This document shows, piece after piece, positions 50,541 through 63,370 of a stretch of DNA of 64,000 nt. Each line of letters begins with the position of its first letter. The stretch's first letter is position 1. Both the position numbers and the translations under genes were made by a program. Origin of the DNA: Selaginella tamariscina (lineage: Eukaryota; Streptophyta; Lycopodiopsida; Selaginellales; Selaginellaceae); NCBI GenBank assembly GCA_003024785.1, contig PUQB01000134.1, positions 29,062-93,061 of the forward strand, read 5' to 3'. Under the pieces are notes generated by a model that saw nothing but the letters and a program-made list of their open reading frames with translations, was not told the DNA's origin and did no database searches.

Positions 50541-53500
50541 TTATCCTCCCCTTTGCGGCTGTGTAGATGGTGATGGATCTGATGGTCCTGGATCCGTGTG
50601 AGTTGGGCCATCTAAGGTATGACCAAAACGAGTCTCGAACGACAAACTGTTTCATTCGAACCACGTGAACTATCTCAACCTCATGAGATCCCACCAACTG
50701 TACTTGATATACCTGAGGACCAACCTTTCGGAGTACTCGGTAGGGACCAAGCCACTTGTGTAATAAACCAGTTGCAAGCCCAGGTGCAGTCAACTTGGGA
50801 AAACGTACCAGGACTAAGTCACCGTCAGCAAAATCTGGTGGAATTTGATGTCGTGCATTGTAAGAAGATTGCTGCCGCATTTGAGCTCGACCAAGATGTT
50901 CAACAGACTCTGCATGCAGAAGAGGCAAAACAGCATCCAAATGTCGAGCCCACATCTTTGCATCCTCGACACGTGGCAAATTCGATGATAACCCCACTTC
51001 ACTAGGCAACTTAGGATCATATCCATACAATGCCTTGAATGGAGAGATACCAATCGAACTCTGAATGCCTGTTACATAAGCAAATCTCAAACATCGCAAA
51101 TACCAATCCCAGTCCGTGTGATTGAAGTTTACATACTTCGAGATCATACCCTTGAAGGTCCGATTCAATCGCTCCACCAAACCATTAGTTTTGTAGATGA
51201 TACGGAGAGGCAAATGAATGTTTTACCCCTAACCTCTCACACAACACTCGGAATACTCTGCAATGAAAGCGGGCCATTGTCTGATAACATCCACTCTGAG
51301 ACAAGAATGTTGCAAAACCACATTATCGAACAGAAACAAAGCTGTTGACATGTCAGTTGCATCCGGAAGAGCACCAACCTCCACCCATCGAGTTAAATAA
51401 TCAAATACAACAATGATGTACTGGTTACCTTGAGAAGAACGTGGAAAAGGTCCCATTAAATCCACTGCAATTAACTTAAAAGGGCGAGAGACATTGATGA
51501 ATTCCAACACCCCATGGCCCGAGTCATAGAGAATTCCGAGTTTAACAAGTGGGACAGTTTGAATATACCTGATCACATCACCACGCATGCTGGGCCAATA
51601 AAATGATCGGCGCAGCTTCTCCAACACTCGTTGGTGACCAAGATGACCTCCAACAATAGGTGAATCATGATATGCTCGAAGAAGGTGTGGAACATTATAG
51701 AGGGTACAGCCAAATGCCATCTGTCCTCTGGATTTGTCCCAATAAAATACAATAAACCATCCTGAAGTCGAAACTGAGCATGATATTGTCGAAAACGAGG
51801 TTCGGAAGACGGATTTGCAAACGCATGCGTAATTGCCTCGTCCATGGTTCATGTTTTGAGCATCCTGCCATGTTCCAAGGATGGTAAGTCGGCATCGAAT
51901 ACCTGAGGGGCTTGTATCAAACCGAACGCTGCAGCTACTGCGCATTAGCAGGCAAAGTGGTCAATTGGAGAGGGTGCTCAAGAAAGTGCATCCGCATCCA
52001 CCATTGTTCGCCCAGGCCTGTGCACCACCTTTAAAGTTATATACCTGGAGACGTAATGCCCATCTGGCTACGCGACCCACTAAATTCTTCGTTTTAATAA
52101 GGAAGTGACAACAGCATGATCACACTCCAAAAGTGTTTCACTCCCATATAAGTAGGCATGACGTCGTTCAAAACCCCAAACAACACAGCAAGGCATTCTT
52201 TTTCAGTAGTGGAATAATTCTGCTTCAGCCGGCGTGAGTACTCGACTAATGTAAGCCACCGGGTGTCAAATTGAAGAATCCACAGCATCAGTTTGCATCA
52301 ATACACCACCAATACCAACATCTGAGGCATTTACTCATAAAATGAACGGACGAGTAAAATCTGGGATTGAAGCAATGGTGGAGTTGTCAGGAACTCTTTT
52401 AATGGTCAAATGCCTGCTGACACCTGCGAGTCCACCTGAAAGATACCTATGACGAACTAACTCCCGAAGAGGGCAGTTCGATCAGTGAGATGATCGATGA
52501 ATCAACCCAAGTACTGCACCGTGCCCAAGAAACGCTGGACTTCCTGTACTGTACAGGGACGAGGGAACTCTCGAACAGCTCGCAACTTCATTGGATCCAC
52601 CTGTAAACCTCTTGAGATATACGGTAACCCAAGTAAGTGGTGTCGTCGAACCAAACACACACTTTTCAAGTTCAACTTCAGGCCAACTTCTCGAAATCGA
52701 TCAAGAACGCGCCGTACATCACGAATGTGATCTCCCAAGAACCAGACCCATGAATGAGCACATCATCGATAAAATCGGCCGTGATAGGCATATCGGAAAG
52801 AAGCTCATCCATCATGCGTTGAAAGGTGGCAGGAGCTGAAGTTAATCCAAAAGGCATGACCAAAAACTCGTAAAGACCAAATGGTGTCCGGAAAGCCATT
52901 TTTGGAATATCCTCCTCAGCCATAGGAACCTGCCAATATCCTAATGCCAAATCCAACTTAGTAAACATCGACGACCCAAATGATCTAATAAATCGGCAGA
53001 GTTCGGAAGTGGATAGACATCTTTGATGGTAACATCGTTAAGAGGCGGTAATCCACACAAAATCGGAGAGATCCATCAGGCTTGGAACCAAATGAGGTTC
53101 ACATGCCCATGGACTCCGTGACGGACGACACACTCGTTTACCAATCATATCAGTAACAGCTGTTCGCATGGCTGATAACTCCTTTGGTGACCTGCGTCGA
53201 ACCGGGACTTTGAAAGGCTTTGCATTGCCGGTGGGTATACAATGTCGAGTCTTCACACGTGCACCTTGGGACAGATCAATTTGAACAAACTTGCATACTG
53301 TTTCTTAAGTTGTTCGATGCAGTGTGCTCGACACTCAGGTGACGGATCCGGCATTTGAACCTGTTGAGATGAACACACCCCAAGACCGGAATCAAAGGAG
53401 CTGTATGCGTGATACAAACAGCAACAAACTTCTCTGGACATAAAGGAACAGATTGCAAAGACACAGACTCCAAGCGTAATACAAGAGGAGAGAGTGAAAA

Positions 53501-53700
53501 ATCACATGTACCTTTCGACTGCTTTAACCAATCACATTCCCAGAATGATGTCAAGACCTGGGAAGGGACAACCCTAAGAGACCCAGAGGGAAACTTACAG
53601 TTGGCACCATAACCAGCGTAGTCGAAGTGGTGTACTTGTGATACTGCACGAAGACTGCCCATTACTATATAAAATGTGCAAGACCTTATCTGCTCGTCTC
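50363..53700 (-). mobile_element. Ty3/Gypsy LTR retrotransposon, broken and 5'-truncated
   Basis: In minus-strand order the pol region is seen: part of the protease or its flank, reverse transcriptase (52.7-53.2 kb), RNase H-like region (52.0-52.3 kb) and integrase with a C-terminal domain (50.56-51.9 kb), ending at the polypurine tract and a single LTR. This order (RT-RH-INT) is that of Ty3/Gypsy. No gag and no second LTR are visible, so the left-hand (5') part is missing, probably where it meets the AT-rich DNA at about 53.7 kb. The copy is a fossil with numerous breaks. Age cannot be estimated from one LTR. Confidence 0.88.
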
Positions 53701-54240
53701 AAGGGTAATGAGCACCAATGTGCCAGAGAAGTAATGCAAGTTGTAACTAAAATGGGCATGGCTATAGTCCCATTTCCTAATAATTAGCAATTTTAGCTAT
53801 TTAATTAGCATTTTCTAATATTAAAGGAATATTCTTTAGAATATATGTTTGAAAAGAGAATATTCTTTAGAATATTCTATTTTGTATTCTACCCTTTAAT
53901 AAATTATAGCATTCATTGAACAAAAATTAATAACATTATAAAAGTAGAATGTATTAAATTATATAATATATTGCCTAATATAACAATTAAGGAAGAGCAT
54001 AAGAGGTACATTATATAAATATTGATGTTGTTATTAAAATATTAATATTTAAATATAACATTATTAATTAAAAATTTGTAGTAGTAATAATATATATATA
54101 AAATCCTATAATAATATAGTCAATCTTCCATATCATTTTTTAAATTTATATAGTTAAGTATACAATTTGGTACTATTATTAAAGAGTTTATAATAATTAT
54201 GAATATTAAATATATGATATTTTATAATTTTGTAATTGCT
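53701..54240. other. AT-rich stretch with GAATATTC motifs
   Basis: No gene. GAATATTCTTTAGAATAT-type motifs recur at 53830-53880, like those near the ends of element 1 and in the 58.9-59.5 kb and 60.5-60.6 kb regions. It may be the left end of element 2. Confidence 0.5.
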
Positions 54241-57200
54241 TTAAGCTTCAGAAAACATACATTCCCTTGCAGTTTTGTTAATCGTGACTTTATCAACGCT
54301 TCTTGACATCCACCCATATCGAATGGATTTAACATTTATAAAACATGCTGGGTCTTTTTGATTGGGAGACCATGTTTTCTCTAGGCATCCATTATATCTT
54401 TCGCTCTCCTTCTCGTGTCGCCTTTTTTGTGGTTTGAACCATGCAACCTTAACAATACTATTTTTTGTGATTACTTCAGGTGTGTCGATAATTTGACCCA
54501 TCCAAATAGGCTGATTATATGACGCATCTGGAGTAATGAGAACCATCATTAGTTTTTGAAGATCCTTGCAGCAATCAAAGTATGCTTTAGGTTTTTGGTT
54601 CCTTTGTCCAACAAAGTGTGGGGTTTGCACTTCCACATCACTACTGGCTTCTATGTCGTCTTGCTCAGTGATGTCATTTCAATCTCCTCTCGCCACCTTG
54701 TTTTAGGCCAGAAAGGGTGTTGCAATTCTGTACTTGTGACAGTAGGCCCTTCCAACTCTCGAACAACAGTCTCCCAATAGTACCACATGCTTATATAGTT
54801 CTGAGTAACCAGTTGCCTTATCAGAATTCTTTGGCATCGATTTTTGAACCCATGCCACATATTTTTTGATGCCATCAATAATAACCTCTTGTTCCTTGAG
54901 CTGGGCACTCAATGGAATAGGGTCTGGTTGTCCTTCTGGGAGAAGTGGCTTTCCATCCTCTCCACTTTTGAAGAGCATTAAGCCCTCTTTCGGTAACCAC
55001 TCCTGCTCTGATGGCCGTAACTTGTACTGCATAATAGGTATACCATCTCGTATGGAGAAAAAGAATTGTAGCGGCACAAGGTGACCAACTAAAGAATCAC
55101 TCCCTTCTTTTATATACTCCTTGAGAAATTTTTTGAAGTCTGGCACCTCAGTCACAAGCAAAGCACAACTTTTTTTGGAGATGCAATTTTCAAAAAGATT
55201 CATCATATGCGGTAAGTAAGTGCACTTGTCCTTTTTGTAGAGTTGGAGACCTTGCTGAAGAACGCATCAATATCTTCATGAGTGTGACCAACCATAAGGA
55301 AACTGAGCGTGATTGTTTCAAACACACCTTTGGCAACAAGCATTGACAAGTATGCTAGCACATATCTAGAAAATAAAAGTAAGTATGAGCTTGAGAAACC
55401 CTTAAGTAAAATGATTTACCTATTTTTGTTCTCGCCTGCACAATTATCCATCTGTAAAAGCAAATGACGAGGAAGCTTATTTGATGTTGAGGACACATGT
55501 ACACTATTTGAGCTAGATCCCTCCACTGAACCTGAACTCTCAACAGGGCCATCTGTTTTGTGCAGGCTGTTGACAATGCCTCTCATATTCCCAAGTAGCC
55601 TCAAGTGCAGACGTGTTCATGAGAGCATTATGTAAAGGTTGAAGGTGTTGTTTCTTCACTTTGAGATCACTGATAGGACTTGTCTGTGAGTGGGCTTCAA
55701 GGTTTCTGAAACACATGGCTAACGACCCAATAGTGAAATTGGAGTCGCTAGACCAATGTGGAAGTGAAAAGTGTCCATATGACTCACAACCGTGTCCATG
55801 TGTTAGCACACCTGTCAATGAAATCGGAAGTTTCATGACATTTCCAAGGCACTTTGGTGTTGCAAAGAGCTTTGGAATGCTGGTCTTTGAATGATCCATC
55901 TTGTCATGGATCAAGCACAGGTACTCTGATGGGCGTGACACAGAAAGCATGCGGTGTGCATAGTACTGAGACCGGCAAGTTTGTTGTGCAATCATGTGGG
56001 CCTCCATCTTCCTTTGAATGGTAGTGATCTCCACCAAGGTTTTTGCACAAGCCTCTGCAGCCTTCAATGATGTACAAGTGTCACACTTGAAAAGCTAGAG
56101 TGTTTTGCAATCTCCACATCCTTAAAATGAGTATTCCATATGTTGTTGAAGGTACCAGTGCAGATTGCTTGGAGCCCCATCAAACTGAGGCACTTGTTCA
56201 CATGTTCACACAGTTTCAATTGAGTGTAGATTGAAGGCAAAACCTTGAGATTTTCCCTGACCCCTGCATTTGTGGTTCGGCATTTGTGAGGCATCCTGTC
56301 TGCATTTGCTTCCACAAAAGCCTTGAGTATCTCTATGGCTGCCATGATGTGAGAGCGGGTTTTGACCAAGCGAGTGTTCCCATGAACTGAGGTTCGCGCT
56401 CCATCTAGCCACTCATCCCTCGACGGTAGAACGTGGTCTTTGGGATCCCGTATATACTGTACCAAGCTTTGAAGCAGATGGCCACCTTATTAAATACCAT
56501 GGATGTACTCTGATAACCTGTGTCCGAGGCCATTCCATCAATACACCCAGTTAGTGCAGCATATACAAACTCATGCCTTTGCTTTTGGGTGAGCATACGA
56601 AAGACATGTCTACATTGGGTAATTTCATTCCGGTCTGCCATCTGACAACACTTCTTCTTGCAACAGTCAATCGTGGAAATGCTCGTAACACTTTCGGAAG
56701 ATGTAGGATCCATCTTTACCCTCTTGCTGAAACTTGCAGGGGAAGATCTACAACCCATGAATCGCCTTTTTCTTACAATAGGACCAATGCAAGGAACCTC
56801 TTCAAATATGAGTTGTTCTTCCGGGTTGTTATTATTGAAATCCAACCCAGAATATGTTGAACCATCTTGCCGTCTTAATTCAGATGTTCGCCACCTCACG
56901 AGGGATCCAGGATACAATGTGCCATTAGGTGAAACCTCTGTCACAACTACACCCACGAAGTCGGACCCTAGTTTCTCTTCTGACACTGCTTCCATTGGAT
57001 TTATAGCTGTGATGATGCCTCTTCCGACTTCAATCTCACGAAGAAAGAGAATCACCTCATCCATCACAGCAGGCAAGCCATCATCTGGTAAACTCGTGCT
57101 ACTATTTGTTTGTGACTCTGCATATTCTGTGTCAGCCTTGACTTCATCCAAATTCCACAATACAGGAGAACCCTCCTCAAATTCCATTCCCAGAACCTCA

Positions 57201-57364
57201 ACATGCTTGTAAATGGTGTTCACCCATACGTACACACAAGATCCTTGGGCAATATTGTGACATGATGCATTATTATCTCGAACTTCCACAGTTCCAGTGC
57301 CAACTATCTCGTTGTTCCGAAGAAGACATACTTTATCTCCAGTATTAAACATATTGTCCTGCAC
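54241..57364 (-). CDS. DUF7869-like transposon protein (putative DDE-type)
   Basis: The leftward gene starts at 57362-57364 (MQDNMFNTGDKVCLLRNNEI). The N-terminal 200 residues contain two beta-rich blocks (VYVWVNTIYKHVEVLGMEF; VVVTEVSPNGTLYPGSLVRW). A Cys-rich segment (CCKKKCCQMADRNEITQCRH) follows, then helical parts (KTRSHIMAAIEILKAFVEAN). The core reads LLQMDNCAGENKNRYVLAYL, then LSFLMVGHTHEDIDAFFS, the paired Asp-Asn and His-x-His-x-Asp-x-Asp blocks of DUF7869-type proteins, which have a DDE/RNase H-like look. The region after it (54.3-55.2 kb) contains EWLPKEGLMLF. Frame changes at about 56465, 56070, 55600 and 55250 may be introns or breaks. Role in transposition is inferred. Confidence 0.55.
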
Positions 57365-57503
57365 ATAAATAATTGTATTATTTATGATATCTGTTTATGC
57401 AATATTTCTAAGAAATCTGAATTACGGTTACTTAATAATATGCATATGCAATAATACATAATTATGTTTAGAGATAATATCTCATGTTTGATTAATACAA
57501 CTG
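57365..57503. promoter_or_regulatory. Gap between DUF7869-like gene and palindrome array A
   Basis: An AT-rich 140 bp directly upstream of the leftward start codon, likely its promoter. The palindrome array begins immediately beyond. Confidence 0.35.
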
Positions 57504-58280
57504 ATGGGCGGGATTAATCCCGCCCACGAATCCCTCCGACGAGGAACGGTCGGCGGGATTAATCCCGCCGCCGACTCAACCCCTTCGGAGAGAGTCGGCG
57601 GGATTAATCCCGCCTTGGACTCCCTCCGACAAGGAAGAGCGGGATTAATCCCGCCGCCTCTTCCTCCTCGGGGGAGTCCGGCGGGATTAATCCCGCCGAC
57701 TCTCTCCGACGAGGAGAGTCGGCGGGATTAATCCCGCCGACTCCCTCCTCTCGGAGAGAGTCGGCGGGATTAATCCCGCCGGACTCCCCGAGGAGGAAGA
57801 GGCGGCGGGATTAATCCCGCCGGCTCTTCCTTGTCGGAGGGAGTCCAAGGCGGGATTAATCCCGCCCACAATTCTTACGACGGGGAATGGGTGGCGGGAT
57901 TAAACCCGCACATAACTCTCTCCAAAACTATGATTTCAAAGAGATCTCGGGATAAATCCTGTCCCCAAATCCTTAAAACAGGGATGTGGTGGCGAGATTA
58001 ATCCCGCCACCCCTTCCCTGCCTCCTAAAATGGTTGGCGGGATTAATCCCGCCGACAACTCTTTCTAATAAATTCTGGTAACTCTTCATCAGTTGAGAAG
58101 GTTATCGGCGGGATTAATCCCGCCACTCTTTTTCAGTGGCGGAGAAGCATTGCCCGAGAGATGGTGGCGGGATTAATCCCGCCACCTCTTCGAAGAGGCG
58201 AAAAAGAAATGGCCGGATTAATCCCGCCGCCCGGTTAACCTAGAATATTAAGTTAAAAGGATATTTAAACGGGATAAATC
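57504..58280. repeat. Palindrome array A (GGCGGGATTAATCCCGCC)
   Basis: About 16 copies of the perfect 18-bp palindrome or one- to three-base variants, 40-70 bp apart, e.g. at about 57506, 57552, 57597, 57638, 57679, 57719, 57763, 57804, 57849, 57893, 57992, 58034, 58106, 58164 and 58212. Spacers between 57600 and 57865 are themselves mirrored about 57733 (ctccctccgac ... gtcggagggag), so the central part is a large inverted repeat. GC-rich and CpG-dense, set in AT-rich DNA. Confidence 0.95.
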
Positions 58281-59139
58281 CCTAACGGAATATATTATAA
58301 TCCTAATGCATTCCTAAACCCCTAAATTGTAATTTTAAGAGAGAATGTAAGAGAGTGAATCTTTATAAGTATTTTTAAATTTGTTTATAATACTTACTTG
58401 TAAACAGCACTGAAGGCGCCGTGCTTTCCTATAAAGAATAGCACCCAATTTAATCTCGCTCCTGAGATGATCACTATGAAGAAAAAAGAAGATCTAAAGA
58501 GTGAAAAATACAGAAATGAAGAAACCCTTGCCGGAGAAAGAACCAGATCTGAATTTGAGTGGGAAATTAAATGCATTTTCAAATTTACATGTCAGACCGA
58601 CAATACATATGTCAGAAATTCAAATTTTTTAAAAAGAACAGAAAATAAAATTTAAGATGAGTTGACACAAATATCCGACACTCTGACATATATACTCTCC
58701 AGTTCCAATGAGTATTTTAAAATTGCATTTAATGTTATTCAAGTGATTCAAGCTGTTTAATATTACGAAATTTTAGACTATATTCTACATTCTTAGTATT
58801 CAAGTATATTATATTATATATATATATAAATATACTTATACAATAAATAAATTGATATATTATTATGTATCATTTAAAATATATTCATAGTCTGTTTATT
58901 ATTATTATTTTCTTAATTACTCGAGTATTTAGTTTTCATTTCCTAGTATCAATGGGATATTCTTTAATATTTTATTAATATTTGAAGAATATTCTAATAT
59001 TAAACCTGATTATCATAATTAAATTAGTCTTGTTCTTAATTATTGCAGTAATTATTCTACATTTGTATATATTAATGGGATTTTCTCAATTAATTTGTTA
59101 TTATTTCAAGAATATTCATGTGTTAAACCTTATTATCAA

Positions 59140-59575
59140 TATTAAATTAATACACACTATGAACATATTTTAAATTATACATAATAATACATCATTTTAT
59201 CTAATATATAGTCATATATAGTTTTAATAATATATATATTAATATCATTTCCTTAATTACTTGAGTAATTAATCTTCTTTATATTAATGGGATATTCTTT
59301 ATTATTTTCTTATTATTCCAAGAATATTCCAATATTAAACATGATTATGATAATTAATTTAGTTAATTATTTGAGTACTTAATTTACATTTGTATATATT
59401 AATGGGATTTTCTCAATTAATTTCTTATTATTTCAAGAATATTTCAATGTTAAACCTTTTTATCAATATTAAATTAATATATATTATTAAAACTATATAT
59501 GGCTATATATTAGATAAAATCATATATTATTATGTATAATTTAAAATATGTTCATAGTGTGTTTATTAATATTAT
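59140..59575. repeat. Inverted repeat with arms of about 105 bp
   Basis: 59140-59248 is nearly the reverse complement of 59465-59575 (shared cacactatgaacatatttta and the following bases). A further related direct copy lies at about 58840-58890. The inner 215 bp carries repeated gatattcttta...gaatattc units. Confidence 0.75.
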
Positions 59576-59824
59576 TTTCTTAATTATTCGATGTTTGTTT
59601 TGCACACATATATAAACACAATCATAAATTTACACACGCATTACAAGAACTTACAAAAACACATATGCACACACATGCACAACCCTAAACCAAACTGAAG
59701 AAATATGTTGCTTCTTTATTGAAAACATCATGTTCAACGCATGTATGATATATGTACTCAATCTGTGTGTATGTAACACATTGAATTTACATGTGTAATA
59801 TTTATATTAAGCTTGTTGGGAGCA

Positions 59825-60348
59825 AACCCTAAACCCTAAAGTGTATACATGTGTGTACAAAAATAATTTTTCAACACTCTCTCTTCACACCATGCATGAT
59901 CCATCCTAAACCCTAAACCCTAAACCCTAATATGTAACACAATGAATTTACTCATGTAATATGTATGTATGTCTGTGTGTATACACGTGTGTATGTATAT
60001 ATGTGTACTTTCTGTCTTCTCTCTCATACATACACACCATGCATGATCCATGTTAATATGTACTGTCTCTCTTCTCTCAAACATACACACCATGCATGAT
60101 CTATAATATGTACTCGGTCTCTCTAATATTATGTACTAATATGTATGTATGTCTGTGTGTATAATACACACCATGCATGATCCATAATATGTACTGTCTC
60201 TCTTCTATATATATGTGTAAGTATATATGTGTACTAATATATGCAATGTGTACAAAAATAATTTTTCAACACTCTCTCTTCTCTCATACATACACACCAT
60301 GCATGATCCATCCTAAATCCAAAACCCTAAACCCTAAACCCTAAACCC
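59825..60348. repeat. Interstitial telomere-type repeats
   Basis: Short runs of the plant telomere unit CCCTAAA: two at 59825-59840, three to four at 59905-59930 and four at 60322-60348, separated by catgcatgatccat and (TATG)n sequence. Confidence 0.9.
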
Positions 60349-60709
60349 ATGTAATATGTATGTATGTCTGTGTATATTATGTGTATTAATATATGCAATG
60401 TGTATGTATGTATTGATACACATGAAACTTTAACACTCTCATGGACACACACATGTTAAATCCCTGCATGATTTATATTTTTGGGGTGTATGTGATACAC
60501 CCACGCACACGCACGCGCTAATAATATAATGAAAGAATATTCGTTTAGGGCGAATCTATATTTTATTCTTTTTAGGGTTTAAGTATATTCTCAGAAGGAA
60601 TATTCTATTAGGGTTAATATATATATTTAATTCCTTTAGGGTTTAGGTATATTCTTAGGGTTTCAAGAGGCGGCGGCTGTGAAATCGGCGGCGGCGGCTG
60701 TGCACACAG

Positions 60710-60715
60710 GTGAGA

Positions 60716-60760
<45 letters not shown>

Positions 60761-61019
60761 AGGAGTGTGCGTATAAATTTATTTATTAGTTTTATCTCTC
60801 GCACACACACGCACACTCCTGTGTATGTATATGTGTGTGTGGGTGTGTGTTTGTTTATCTGTATGATTTTATTTGTTTCGCTCACACACGCATACACACG
60901 ATATACATATACACATATATATATATACCTATATACATATATACATACATATATTATGTGTACCAGTATCTGTAAATTTTTTTTTATTGATCTATCTCTC
61001 CCACACACACGCACACTGC

Positions 61020-61069
<50 letters not shown>

Positions 61070-61693
61070 ATATATGCATATTAACAAATAGTATACAACA
61101 CTAGTTTATATATATGCTTATATATTCATATGGGTTATATATCTATATACACACATATATATATGTGTGTTTATCTGTATAATTTTATTTATTTATTAGT
61201 TTTATCTCTCGCACACACACGCACACTCCTGTGTATGTATAGTGTGTGTGTGTGTGTTTGTTTATCTGTATGATTTTATTTGTTTCGCTCACACACGCAT
61301 ACACACAATATACATATACACATATATATATACCTATATACATATATACATACATACAACACTAGTTTATATATATGCTTATATATTCACAGACTCTCTC
61401 TCTTTCTCTATGGATTATATATCTATATACACACATATATATGTGTGTGTTTATCTGTATAATTTTATTTATTTATTAGTTTTATCTTTCGCACACACAC
61501 GCACACTCCTGTGTATATATATGTGTGTGTGTGTGTTTGTTTATCTGTATGATTTTATTTGTTTCGCTCACACGCATACACACGATATACATATACACAC
61601 ATATATATACCTATGTACACACATATATTATGTGTACCAGTACTGTATAATTTTATTTATTTATCTATCTCTTGCACACACACGTACACTCCT

Positions 61694-61752
<59 letters not shown>

Positions 61753-61815
61753 TATATATATGTGTGTGTTTTTATCTGTATAATTTTTTTATTTATTAAT
61801 TTTATCTCTCGCACA
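60710..61815. repeat. Minisatellite with units of about 280-410 bp rich in (CA)n and (TA)n
   Basis: The block tttatttattagttttatct + ctcgcacacacacgcacactc recurs at about 60778, 61191, 61471 and (in part) 61791. The companion block atgattttatttgtttcgct recurs at about 60862, 61269 and 61549. Confidence 0.85.
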
Positions 61816-61827
61816 CACGCTAAGCCC

Positions 61828-63262
61828 CTCGAGCGGCGGGATTAATCCCGCCGCTATAGGTTTATGGCCTCGGCGGCGGGATTAATCCTGCCGCTCACCC
61901 ATGCCCTGCGCGGAATGCGGCGGGATTTATCTCGCCGGCAATGGCCTGTGTGAAGGCCCTAATGGGCGGGATTAATCCCGCGGATTCTGCGCAGGGCATT
62001 TACAGGGGATGGGCGGCGGGATTAATCCCGCCGCTCATGAGGCTAACCAAGAGCCTGCATGAAAGATCCTGCACGGAAGGCTAACCAAGAGCCTGCATGA
62101 CATGTCCTGCACGTAAGGCGGCGGGATTAATCCCGCCGCCCAGGGAATTCACGCAGGACATGAACGGCGGGATTAATCCGGCCCCACTCATGCCCTTCGC
62201 GGAGGGGCGGGATTAATCCCGCCGCTCAGGCACTTCCGCAGGATATAAGCGGCGGATTAATCCCGCCCCACCCATCCCTGTTCAAAATGCCGCAGCCAAT
62301 ATATATGTGTGAGCGCATGATTTACGAGAGGGCGGCGGGATTAGTCTCTCCGAACCTTCATTACCGTGGCGGGATTAATCCCGCCACCCTTCTTTTTTCC
62401 TCCATTGGTATGTTGAATCATCCCGACTAACTCTGTCTTAGACGGAGAAGGTTTACAAAATACCAATGGAGGGAACTGAGAAGGGTGGTGGGATTAATTT
62501 CACCATCCCTTACATGGTGGCGGGATTAATCCCGCGTACGCATGCCCTGTGCAGAATCGGGCGGGATTTATCCCGCCGCCATTGGCCTGTCTGAAGGGCC
62601 TAGGCGGCGGGATTAATCCCACAAGATTTCGCACAGGGCATTGGCGTTCGGCGGGATTAATCCTGCCGACTAAGGCCCGAGTGAAGGGCCTGGGAGGCGG
62701 GATTAATCCCGCCGGACGCCAATTCCCTGCACGGAATCGGGCGGGATTTATCCCGCCGCCATTGGCCTGCCTGAAGTGCCTAGGCGGCGGGATTAATCCT
62801 GTTCGATTCCGCGCAGGGAATTGGCGTCCGGCGGGATTAATCCCGCCGCATAGGGACCGAGTGAAGGCCCTGGGCAGCGGGATTAATCCCGCCGAGTCTT
62901 CAATGCCTGTTGGAGGAATGAATCCCGCCACCCTTCGTTTTTTTTCTCCATTGGTGAGTCGGACCAATCCCAAACGTTTCTGTCTAGACGTAAAGGTTTA
63001 CAACATACCAATGGAGAGAATTGGGAAGGGTGGGGAAATTCATTTAACCATCCTTACATGGTGGGCGAGATTAATCCCGCCTCCTTTCTGGAGTCACTGA
63101 AGGGGTGTGAGAAATAAATCCTGCCCAGTTCTCTCTGAGACCGAGAAGGGTGGCAAGATTAATTCCGCACTCCCGTTCAAGGCCTCTAGAAAGGTGGCGA
63201 GATTAATCCCGCCCACTCTTTCAGGAGGCATTGAAGGGGTGGCGAGATTAATCCCGCCGCAC
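61828..63262. repeat. Palindrome array B (GGCGGGATTAATCCCGCC)
   Basis: More than 20 copies of the same palindrome and variants (GGATTTATCC, GGAGATTAATCC types). Many sit as loops inside longer stems: atgccctgtgcagaatc / gatttcgcacagggcat (62541-62642) and ccaattccctgcacggaatc / gattccgcgcagggaattgg (62719-62825). An inverted tccattggta / taccaatgga pair frames other units at 62402-62470 and 62943-63016. Copies become degenerate toward 63260. Confidence 0.93.
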
Positions 63263-63370
63263 CTTCCATGTGAATATATATGTGTATTAGTATATATAAG
63301 TTGCATATCTCATTTTTTACTTTTATCATCTTATCATAATATTTCGAGTAAAAGCTAGGAATCTATGTAA

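Larger units (their letters stand above)
58281..61815. other. AT-rich spacer with satellites, no gene seen
   Basis: It holds the inverted repeat at 59140-59575, interstitial telomere repeats, repeated catgcatgatccat blocks (59890-60310) and minisatellites (60710-61815). Open frames here come from microsatellites and are not credible genes. Confidence 0.6.

Noticed and set aside
54241-57364. Assigning the DUF7869-like gene to a named superfamily such as KDZ or EnSpm
   Set aside because: No terminal repeats or target duplications could be identified, and the motifs do not decide.
57504-58280. Open frames translating the palindromes (GGINPA / AGLIPP repeats)
   Set aside because: The palindrome gives similar peptides on both strands; spacing is irregular and no start or domain supports a protein.
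58980-59173. Hydrophobic open frame resembling a mitochondrial membrane protein
   Set aside because: Pure AT-rich repeat; the frame is an accident of composition.
60655-61815. Long open frames rich in Thr-His and Tyr-Ile
   Set aside because: They are translations of (CA)n and (TA)n microsatellites.
57504-63262. CRISPR-like array of regularly spaced repeats
   Set aside because: Eukaryotic context, perfect palindromic repeats with variable spacing and related spacers, no cas genes.
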